Shown here in pieces: positions 44,641 through 53,422 of a stretch of DNA of 64,000 nucleotides (the stretch's first letter is position 1; each line of letters begins with the position of its first letter). The DNA lies in assembly GCA_020186115.1 (NCBI GenBank), contig WSYJ01000027.1, positions 1 through 64,000 of the forward strand, written 5' to 3'. The stretch is from Histomonas meleagridis. Its lineage: Eukaryota; Parabasalia; Tritrichomonadida; Dientamoebidae. Below the pieces are notes generated by a model. It did not search any database. It saw only the letters and a program-made list of their open reading frames with translations, and was not told the DNA's origin. The position numbers and the translations under genes were made by a program.

Positions 44641-45615
44641 AAAGATAAAAATCATGATATATATTCACGAGAGAATTCTGAGAAATAACTGAAAGAATAA
44701 AATTTCATAAAATTTCAAACTAATACAACATAATTAATATGTAGAATATGACAATTCATGAAAATTTATAAGCGAAGCGATTGATATTATTGATCAATTT
44801 ATAAAATATTAATTAAGTCAAAAATTAATTATAATGTAACATTGATATAAAATTCGTGTTGTAATACAGATACGATTAAATATTTTACGATATCCTAATT
44901 CTTGATCGTAATTTAGTTTAATATATAATAATAGTTCTTTTTCGATTCATTTTAATTAATGCAATGTATGATGTATGCAATGTCGATAACTTGCTATTTA
45001 ATGATATCTGTTTCAGCATCTTTGCCAAATTTTATTTGAATTAAAAAAAAAAAAAAAAAAAAAAAAGATGGCGAAAATCGTAAATTATTCAGAATGAAAT
45101 CGGATGAATTTATTTATTCAGAAAACAAATTGAGAGCCAATTTTTGAATGAAAATTACATCTAATTTAAATTTCACATTATGATTGAATGGGACCTCCTT
45201 TGTTTCGATAGAGTAGTATTCGAATTTCCAACGGTAGAGAACATGGTAACGCCGATCAAAAAAGTCAATTAATATTTATATTTATTTTTCATTTATTATC
45301 ATGTCACCCATCATGAATGAGCTTTATCTAAAGAAGAATTGTGTGAGAGGTGTATTGGAACAACCATTCGCACTATTAATGTTCGGGCAATGAAGGTATT
45401 TTTAACTGCTTCTCTCGAAATGAACAATTACTTTTTATTCGGGATGAATAATAAATCATCAATTAATTGATTTTTTAATTTTTAATTAAACGAATAATGT
45501 GATAGAAAACAACATTCTAAATTCTAAAACAATATATTATTAATAATATTTTTAAGTTCATTAATGATGAAAATATTTAATATATTACGTGAAAAATTTA
45601 TTTTTTCTTTTGAAT
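44641..45615. other. AT-rich, no firm gene
   Basis: A poly-A run at 45041-45066, then a slightly GC-richer stretch (45180-45420) with no convincing frame. No repeat end seen. Confidence 0.5.
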
Positions 45616-45619
45616 TTAG

Positions 45620-47526
45620 GATTTGATAATAAAACCGTCGTTACCACTTTTCGTACATAACTGTATAGGAAAGAACAAAACAAAAAGTCTTCTTATTAAT
45701 AATTATACTGGTGATATATATGATGAAATTGTTGATGCAATAATAAAATCTACTGCATCAAGGCAGATGTCAACTTTAGAAATCATTCTTACTATGACTC
45801 CAGAGCAACATTTGAATCTTACTGGTTTAGATCAAAATGTAAGCTCATCGATAGCTTCTGTTTTTTGGGGAACTTATCTCAAGGGTGCATATAATGATTC
45901 ATGTAACTATTTCCATAGACTTGATGATACATTTTTAGGTTATTTTCTTGTCTCTAGAAAATCATTCGGTGCAGGTATTTCATGGCTTCAAGTTGGTCAT
46001 CCTTATAATGAGTTTCCTGGTCAAATTAAAATCAACTTACTTTAAGACAAGGGATGAGAACCAATGAAACAGAAGAACGTGATGTCCGTAAAAGAGTTAA
46101 TGAAATATTTACCACAGGTAATCTTACAGGATATGGACGTGAAAATGATCTTCATACAGATTATGAAAAATCAGTTGCAATTTGGTGGTGGATTAAAGAA
46201 AATGTTGAATATGGTTTTTCTAAAAGGATGGAAAATTCAGCATATGGTGGAATTATATTGGGCAAAGCTGTAGGTCATGGCTATTCTGCTATGTCTGGTA
46301 TTTTGTTACAACAAGCAGGAGTTGAAGTGCGTTGCTTAATGGGATTGTTAGCAAAGAAAAAACGATTCCATGCATGGAATTGGCTTCATATTGGGGAAGA
46401 ATGGTTTGCTTACGATAGTACTTCAAGTAATGCAGGGAATTTTTTAATGGGAATTAATACAACTAATCATTTGAGTCAATACAAGTATTCTGATGGTGAA
46501 TATTGGGATTTTCCTGTTTCCACTAGTAATTATAATTATAAGTTTAATAGCTTTAGTTTTCCTAAAAAATGCACCATTGTTATATCAGAAAGAAGATACA
46601 GACTCAGGTTTAATCGGAAGAAATCTTAAATGGACATTAAAGAATGGTCTTCTTACTATTAATGGAAGAGGAACAATGAGAAAATTCTAAAAATGCAACA
46701 CAAGTTCCATGGAAAAACTTCTTTTATAAAATTCTAAAACTAAAGATAGAAGAAACAGTTACAACGATTGGAGATTATGCATTTTATAATATAGACAAAA
46801 TTAAGTATCAAAATTATAAAGATAAATTAGGATTCATTCAATCAATTGGCCAAAAAGCATTTTTCTGATTATAATGATCATGTTAAAACACAAGTATCAT
46901 ATAAAATTATTAATTTAACATTTTTAGATGAAAATGAAAAAGAAAATTACAAAGCACAAATTGTAAATGCAAGTACACTAGATAAAATCAATGAAATATT
47001 ACTAAAAGCTGAAAATAAATCAAAGGAAAACGAAAATACACAAAAAACATCAGCAAAAGATACAATCAAAAAATTGCCTTACCTTAAAAGCGATTCAGTT
47101 AAAGATTTTGAAGAAGAAATCAATAAAGCAAAAGATAAAGAATCAATTAAAGAAGTTGTTACAAAAGCACAATCAAAGAATAAAGAGCTAAAAGTAGTTT
47201 TCGAAAAGAGAGAAACAGTAAAAGAAGAAATCAAAAAGTTAGATAAATTGGGCGATATGCAAAAAGATTACATCGAAAAATTAGACAAAGCACACAATGA
47301 ACAGGAATTTGACCAAATATTGCAAGATGCTAAAACAAAAAATGAAGAACGTCAAGAAGAAGAAAATGCTGCTCAAGAAAACAAAACAAATACAATTGTT
47401 ATGGCTGTGACAGTTCCTGCTTCTATAATTGTTGTTTTAGTAGCAGGAATCATTCTTGTTCTTGTTATTCGAAAACAAAGATATCAATCTGTTCAAATAA
47501 GTAATGAGCAATCAAGTAAAATTTAA
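45620..47526 (+). pseudogene. Transglutaminase-like / BspA / GA-module surface protein relic
   Basis: The frame opens without ATG or signal peptide, so the 5' end is lost. 46054-46629 is a transglutaminase-like domain: GKAVGHGYSAMSGILLQQAG, RFHAWNWLHIGEEWFAYDS with His and Asp in place, but Gly-His where the nucleophilic Cys is expected. After a shift, LKWTLKNGLLTINGRGTM is the BspA-type 'W.l.nG.L.I.G.G.M' unit, followed by leucine-rich BspA pieces (IGDYAFYNI, IGQKAFF). 46870-47370 holds three helical units of ~43 residues (INLTFLDENEKENYK; TIKKLPYLKSDSVKDF; EEIKKLDKLGDMQKDY) resembling bacterial GA modules. The C-terminus has a transmembrane helix (ASIIVVLVAGIILVLVI) and a short tail. Three frameshifts. 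Confidence 0.7.
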
Positions 47527-47529
47527 ACT

Positions 47530-48139
47530 AAACTCATAATTTTTATTTTAAAAAAACTTATTCCAAATAGCATCACTTTGAAATTTGATTTTTTTCAGTA
47601 ATAGTTTTGGTTATTAACAATAATTCTTTTGAATTCACTTAATTAATTTAGATAATTCTGTTTGATGATTTCGAGTTTTATTGGTCGAAAAATTAATATT
47701 AAAAAATGAAACCGTATTAAATAATAATATATTGTATAATCTTTCGAATATATTATGTCATTATTTATTTATTTAATCAAATTATGTGAATAATAATTCA
47801 TTGATTTAATATTGAATATTGTATTCCAAAATTCGCCTTTTAATATTGGTGATAAGAAAATTAGAAAATGATTTCCAAAAGATTTTAGATTCACAAGAAA
47901 TCAACCTTAATGATTATACAGAAATGCTCTACCCTCACTGTTTCTTTTAAAACTACTGATGCTAAAATGAAGAAAACTGTTTTAAACTCACTTCTTCTGA
48001 GTCTTTACAGCAGGCCGAATTGCTACATAAAAAAATGAAAATCCTAATAAAATTGTAATTGCACTCAACCGGATTGGAGGAAGAAAAAGTGATAAAAATG
48101 CAATTTATTTAGATTTTTTAAAATTTATTTAGTTTATCA
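47530..48139. other. AT-rich, weak coding trace only
   Basis: Near 47950 a plus-strand trace TLTVSFKTTDAKMKKTVLNS may be a gene fragment. Otherwise nothing is seen. Confidence 0.4.
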
Positions 48140-48141
48140 TT

Positions 48142-49104
48142 TTAACTGTCATAAATACTAATTGTTTGCGATTTATTGTTTTTATTATAAATAACACCCG
48201 CCGTAATATTCAGTCTCCATTTTACCCATTGAGGGTTAGCTCTAATATATTTGAATCCAGCTCTTTCTGTGGCTGCCATATCTTGACTTTTAGATTCTGG
48301 ATTGCATTTATTCCGACCATGTTGCAAATGGAAAACAGGTGGATTTACTTGATAATTTATTGCATAATCTAATTGTCCCATGTGTGCATAAAGAAAATTG
48401 TCCCAATTACAATAACCAATCACATAATCAGGAATTCGAGAAACATTAAATCGAGTTTGTTCTTTTGCAAAAATAAAAACGTCTCCTCCCCATTGAGTTA
48501 AATGGTCAACATGCATAAACTCTTCTTCTACTTTATCATAAGGAACATTAAAAAGAGACTGATTTCTCTGCCGAATATCAATTCGATTAATGAGGAGATA
48601 TGCATTATGTTGAAATCGCTTAATAAGAGTTTTGGTAATATTATACCAACGATCTGTTAAAACAATATCGGAGTTAATAAAACCAACATACTCAGTTGTT
48701 GCAAGTTTAACTCCTTGAACAAACCAATCTCTGATGAGTGGATTCCCTTTATAGCCTGTTTTAAGGGGTTTGTCATATAAAATTATATTTGGCGGATATA
48801 ATTTTTTGATTGTATCATTTAACTCACCAGAAAAAACAACAATTTTTACATCTTGCAGGTGTATCCAAGAATTTATCGCATACATGTGAATTTTTAAAGT
48901 ATAGTTTGAAAGGCGTGGCGAAGGAATTGTGAAAAGTGTTAGAATTTTTTTGTAATTCTTAAGAATGGAAATTTTTGGTAATTTTTGATTTGTTTTTAAA
49001 TCAAAATAATAATTATAAATTAACCCCGCAAAAAACAGACTGATTACAAATGTATATGAAAGTTTTGGTCTAAAACTATAAAAATTTGGATTCTTATTTT
49101 CCAT
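48142..49104 (-). CDS. Type II membrane glycosyltransferase-like protein, copy 2 (intact)
   Basis: 320 residues from ATG 49104 (MENKNPNFYSFRPKLSYTFV). Residues ~17-32 form one transmembrane anchor after a short cytoplasmic N-terminus. The lumenal domain begins with LTLFTIPSPRLSNYTLKIHM, then KIVVFSGELNDTIKKLYPPN, KTGYKGNPLIRDWFVQGVK, the putative metal-binding block EYVGFINSDIVLTDRW, QWGGDVFIFAKEQ and a conserved end HLQHGRNKCNPES. The composition fits a Golgi/ER nucleotide-sugar transferase with a GT-A-like fold; the donor and acceptor cannot be stated. Closely similar to copy 1, including identical 19-residue blocks. The stop overlaps TAAAATG with TAAATAAA 12 bases on. Confidence 0.75.
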   Translation of the reverse strand: MENKNPNFYSFRPKLSYTFVISLFFAGLIYNYYFDLKTNQKLPKISILKNYKKILTLFTIPSPRLSNYTLKIHMYAINSWIHLQDVKIVVFSGELNDTIKKLYPPNIILYDKPLKTGYKGNPLIRDWFVQGVKLATTEYVGFINSDIVLTDRWYNITKTLIKRFQHNAYLLINRIDIRQRNQSLFNVPYDKVEEEFMHVDHLTQWGGDVFIFAKEQTRFNVSRIPDYVIGYCNWDNFLYAHMGQLDYAINYQVNPPVFHLQHGRNKCNPESKSQDMAATERAGFKYIRANPQWVKWRLNITAGVIYNKNNKSQTISIYDS

Positions 49105-49430
49105 TTTTGTTTTAAACTTTTTGAATACATAATCAAAAGGTCAGCATGACCCTTGGCCAGCCTGGAGAAGATTTGAATCGATATTCAATTTACCTTATTC
49201 ACTAAAACTTCATCCCCAACGTACGTTAAGCCCAAATAACTTATTTTTTCTCATGTTTTTCTCGAAAATCCTGAAACTTAAGTTTATTAAAAACTTTTAA
49301 GATTTTTTTTTATCAATTTTCGGTTGAATGTCTCCAGGAATTCCGAATCACTTCATTGGGAATCTCCTCCCAAGCATCTAATAGTATACAATGATATCAT
49401 ATTCATAGATGCTATTGTTTATTAGGTATT
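49105..49430. other. Intergenic upstream of glycosyltransferase copy 2
   Basis: No gene. The 60 bases before the ATG are AT-rich and contain TATTCAAAAAG, a poor match to the trichomonad initiator, so no promoter is claimed. Confidence 0.45.
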
Positions 49431-49434
49431 TTTT

Positions 49435-50545
49435 GAATTCATAGTGACACTTTTATTAAATTTCCAGATATTCTTCTGTCTAACGGTTGTCACTCGCCCG
49501 TTTGACCAGCTGGGATATATGACAATTGAATATTTCCTTTTGTCGAATAATATTGAACTTTTTCATCTCTGTGAGACGAATGCAAATCCCAAAGTGAATA
49601 TGCATTTCGTTTATCTATCTGTCGTGACAACCATTTTGAGTATTGTTTCATCAGATCCGCTGTTGCCCATCCTGATTCTGAATGCATTATATATTATGAA
49701 TCTCTGTTTGCAATATATTTTCTGAGTCTTTGGTTTTTTCTATATTTTTCTTCACACCGATTTGTTTTTCCAGTTGCCTATATAATTATTAGTAATTTTT
49801 CTCCTTCTGCGTTAATGGTGGCAATTACTGTTAATGTTTCTTTGGGGTCTGACTTTAATAAGATCGTTACATCATCATCACCTTTTTTCTAGAAATTGTC
49901 TTTAAGCGACCGTTTGAAATTCTCCATGCACTTTCATCCATATTAAATATTAATCTTTGGGGTAATTGCATCAATGCAACATCGAACTCTGGAACAAATT
50001 TTGCTACAATTTCATCATTTGGTTCAGTTCGACGTTTAACATTTGGTACCCTTATACTGAGATTATATCTTTTTTAAAATCCTTCGGCCCATGTTCTACT
50101 TGCTTTAAGATATGGCTTTCGATTACAGACAATTTGTTTTGCAACTGTCTGAACTGTTTTCAACGAACAATATCTTCTCTGTTGAATAAAATCTTCCATA
50201 ATCTTTGTATATATTGAATCTTCAATCTGCTTATTAAGTATTCTTGATACACTATTGACTCCATGTACAATTAATGTCAAATTTGGATTCGCTAGAAGCT
50301 TCTTTCTCCATGTTTTTAGCGGACCTTTTTATATTTTCGTTTCATCAGAAATTTTCTGAATTGTTCCATCTGCCAATCTTGTTGGAGTTTTCAGTAAGTC
50401 TAAAATATTATTCAAATGTTCTTTCTTATCACCAGCTAGTCTATCATAATACGTATGTTGCACGGATATAATAACTGGAAAATGCATATGCAGGGCCACG
50501 ATGATTGATAGGTTTATTAATCTTACGATAACAATTGGCATGAAT
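49435..50545 (-). pseudogene. Pogo/CENP-B-like transposase relic, copy 2
   Basis: Reading leftwards from 50541: HLNNILDLLKTPTRLADGTI, KGPLKTWRKKLLANPNL, RRYCSLKTVQTVAKQIV (HTH region), VPEFDVALMQLPQRLIFNMD, ESAWRISNGRLKTISRKK (first catalytic block, NMDES), then SLWDLHSSHRDEKVQYYST and LSYIPAGQTGE. Past a TGA where Trp is expected comes QPLDRRIFGNLIK with the third Asp. The order and the AGQTG..QPLD block are those of DDE_1 transposases. Several stops. Confidence 0.75.
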
Positions 50546-50895
50546 CATTCATAAAGATGCTGGATGAAGTTTTAATGAATAAGGGTAATAGCATTAAAAA
50601 GTAAATGAATTTGAATCTTTGACTTTTTCAAGGATTTACAATCCGATCAAATTAATTAGATTCTTCGGTTTGGAGTTTTTTTTTATAAATATGTGCATCT
50701 CGATAATCGTAACATGAATACGAAACATTCTGTAATGAAAATATTGTTATCATATTTAGAATATATTTTTTTGAAACAATATTTAGAGTAGTTTATATAG
50801 CACAGCGTGTTAGTTATAAAGTAGAGCCATATAATCGCTGGCAAAAATATATATAATAAATTTAATCAAACAAAACCTAGGGTGCATCATCTTAT
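50546..50895. other. No gene seen
   Basis: AT-rich sequence between the pogo-like relic and Maverick material. Confidence 0.5.
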
Positions 50896-50924
50896 TAATA
50901 ATAATCATTAACTTCAATATTTTA

Positions 50925-51128
50925 ATGAAATATTACCAACAATATCATCAACTATATGAGATTGATCTACTAAAAGAATATTTTTTAAACATCTTTTTCT
51001 AATAATATCCAATAATTCTTGAATTAATTCAGTATTTTCTTTATGGATTCTTATTTGATCAAAAAATAATAATAGTTGTATTTGATCAGGATCTAAAGAA
51101 CAAATTTGAATGATTACTTCTTTATTAT
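50925..51128 (-). pseudogene. Short unknown Maverick gene fragment
   Basis: Minus-strand frame, no ATG: IQICSLDPDQIQLLLFFDQI, RIHKENTELIQELLDIIRKR and KNILLVDQSHIVDDIVGNIS. It lies directly inside terminal repeat C1, in the position the integrase or helicase takes in other copies. Family not recognised. Confidence 0.35.
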
Positions 51129-51517
51129 ATTTTTATATTATTATAATTACTTCTTTATCATATTTATCCTTTATTATGATGTTTCGTTGTAATACAAGTA
51201 ATACATTATGAACTCCATTATAAATTCATTTTCTATAGCAGTTTATTTTTACATAACATTACATTACACATTACATGTGTTAATAGATATTATTTAACAA
51301 TAAACAGTTTATTAACGGCCTCTACGGAGCCTATTAAACGATATTTTTAATAAAATTAATATTTGTTAACATTACACTCTTTTGTATAGATATACCATTT
51401 GTAAAGTATTAATTCTCTATTAAATGTATCCTATTTAACGGATATCTTATAACGATAACATCGAAGGTCCCTGAGGGGAAGCCGTAAGGGGGGCCTGTAG
51501 ATGTTCTGTGTGTGTGT
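51129..51517 (+). repeat. Maverick-type terminal inverted repeat, copy C1, with subterminal tract
   Basis: 51129-51180 is the subterminal ATAATAAAGAAGTA-type tract (reverse sense). 51180-51517 is the terminal repeat, nearly base-for-base the reverse complement of copies B and D, ending GGCCTGTAGATGTTCTGTGTGTGTG at 51517. The interior lies to the left. The outer end sits directly inside a helicase frame. Confidence 0.85.
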
Positions 51518-52250
51518 TGTATTCATTTTCATAAAGTAAGTAAATAAGTTTTCATAAAATTCTATTGTAAAAGTATTATATAGATCAGAGAAATATTCGA
51601 AATCTTTTTTATATTTGTCAGAAGCACTTAATACTAAATATCTTCTATCTCCTGAATCGATTTTAATAGGAATATCATTATTAGATACCATTATAAAATT
51701 AGCTACATTCTCAACGATTCTCATAGGTTCATTCTTTTTGATTAATATTTATAATATCATCTGTAATAATTGATTTTGAAGATCTGAATTAAGATACTCA
51801 TTAACATCGATGTTTTGAGATTCATTTAATACTAATAATTTCTTATTTTCTAATGCTGCATTAAATTTACCTACAATACTCTCGATATTAGTAATATTTT
51901 TTATTTATATATCTTGCCATTAGTTTACAAATAACATCAGTGAAGAAAGTGTTTTTACCAACTCCTTGATTTCCTAATATTACTATTGCTACTCCTGTTT
52001 TTAAATTAGGTTGTTAAATGATTGATGCTATCCAAACTAATATATATTTATAAATCATTTTATTGTTATCACAAATGACTTCTTCTAAATGTTTTAAGAT
52101 AGGTTTTATTATATTTAACTTTTGGTAATATTCGATAATCATAACCTCTATAATAACTAAATATTTCAATATCTTCACTATAAAAAGCTAATCCTTTGAC
52201 AGTAAATTATTCTGTGTTTTCTGAATAAATTGTATTGTTGTAATGTTAGA
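51518..52250 (-). pseudogene. SF3 (D5-type) helicase relic, copy C, interrupted by terminal repeat C1
   Basis: On the minus strand the sequence follows copy D (63070-63785) almost exactly: LKTGVAIVILGNQGVGKN (Walker A), NKKLLVLNESQNIDVNEY (Walker B region), NVANFIMVSNNDIPIKID (motif C with Asn sensor), then SGDRRYLVLSASDKYKKDF and LFTYFMKMNT. There the frame breaks and terminal repeat C1 begins. The N-terminal third is missing; terminal repeat C2 is ~25 bases away at 52275. SF3 helicases unwind DNA at viral origins. Confidence 0.85.
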
Positions 52251-52274
52251 GTGATTCATTACTACTCCTTTATA

Positions 52275-52487
52275 ACCATCACTTCTATAGCAGTTTATTA
52301 TTACATTACATTACACATTACATATGTGAATATAGTATTATTTAACAGTTAACCTTTTATTAACGGCCACTTTGTAAAGTATTAATTCTCTATTAAATAT
52401 AGTTTTATAACGGTATATCTTATAACGATTACAACGAAGGGGATCGAGGCTTACTCATAAGGGCCCATGTAGTTGTGCTGTGTTTGC
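52275..52487 (+). repeat. Maverick-type terminal inverted repeat, copy C2 (diverged)
   Basis: Starts CTTCTATAGCAGTTTATT, then ATTACACATTACATATGTGAATATA, TTTATTAACGGCC, TTTGTAAAGTATTAATTCTCTATTAAA, TATATCTTATAACGATTACA and ends CCCATGTAGTTGTGCTGTGTTTG. It has internal deletions and many substitutions relative to C1, so it is older. The interior, to the left, is the helicase piece. Confidence 0.75.
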
Positions 52488-52502
52488 GCGTATTTAGGAA
52501 TA

Positions 52503-52670
52503 GGACCTTCATTTGTTTCGGCTGGCCAAACAGGAGATTGGCAGGTTCTGGACAATCAAATTTTTGGGAACATCAAGAGACAATCACAGGCCAGATTAGA
52601 TGAATTGATGGTGAAAAAGAATATCATGAAACTATTGTTTTTCAAGCAATTTAAATTATATAATTTCTAA
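52503..52670 (+). pseudogene. Pogo-like transposase fragment, copy 3
   Basis: IGPSFVSAGQTGDWQVLDNQ then IFGNIKRQSQARLDELMVKK: the third-Asp region of a DDE_1 transposase (usual QPLD is QVLD). It starts at the outer end of terminal repeat C2 and shares the AGQTG motif where copy 2 is interrupted by a stop. Confidence 0.65.
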
Positions 52671-53422
52671 TTAGAGATTTTTTATTTTTCCCTGAAATTT
52701 TGGGAATAGCAAGTTTTCCTTTTTATACACATTTCTTATAAAGTAAAATTGCCTTTAACTTTAATATATAAGGATGTAAGCAATGATTAAATTTTTTTTT
52801 TTTATTATTAACATCATCAGATAACCTAACCTTAATGAACAACACACTTTAAATTTTAATCTGATTTGTTTGGGAAATTATTACCTTGAAATATTGGGTT
52901 GATCTTGAGCTGTCAGAGAAAGATGATTTAAAAAATACGTTATTGTGCCTTAACGTACAAAAATGGGTGAACTTTGAGTACAACACGCAGGGTATTTTTT
53001 GGTAAAACAAAAAGTCACAAAATTCTCAAAGTTTAATAAAAATTTCAACCAAAATTTCATTGTTTGACGATTTGAGTTTATTTATATTGCGTTTTTTTGG
53101 ACGAGATAAGTAATCTTAAGATTATTTCATAAATTTATTAAGCTCAGTCTCACTGTAAAGTAGTATGCGTGTGTTGTTATGAGCTTATTCTGCCTCTTTT
53201 CCTTCCATCACGAGGTTTGAGAAATATCCGACAATTTTTAATTATAAACAATATTATATAAAAAATATAAGTAAATTTCGAAACACAGCTTTTTTAATGT
53301 ATAAACTATTCAAACATGTATAAACTATTCAAAAATACCTAGGTCATGCTTCCTTTAATGAATTGTTCAAAATTCTTGAGGTAAACAATTGAATTTAGTC
53401 GGTGTATACAAAGTCCTCAATA
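52671..53422. other. Intergenic, 5' flank of the M16C protease gene
   Basis: AT-rich with a poly-T run at 52793-52804. Just before the ATG, CCTCAATAATG contains TCA 9 bases upstream of the start, a weak match to the trichomonad initiator core. No other feature. Confidence 0.5.

Noticed and set aside
29951-51517. Single 21.6-kb Maverick bounded by repeats B and C1
   Set aside because: The repeats face each other correctly, but flanks show no matching target duplication and most of the interior (32-50.9 kb) is non-Maverick. Kept as unproven.
53402-53422. GTG start for the metalloprotease
   Set aside because: Eukaryotic gene; an ATG seven codons downstream is the natural start and leaves the domain intact.
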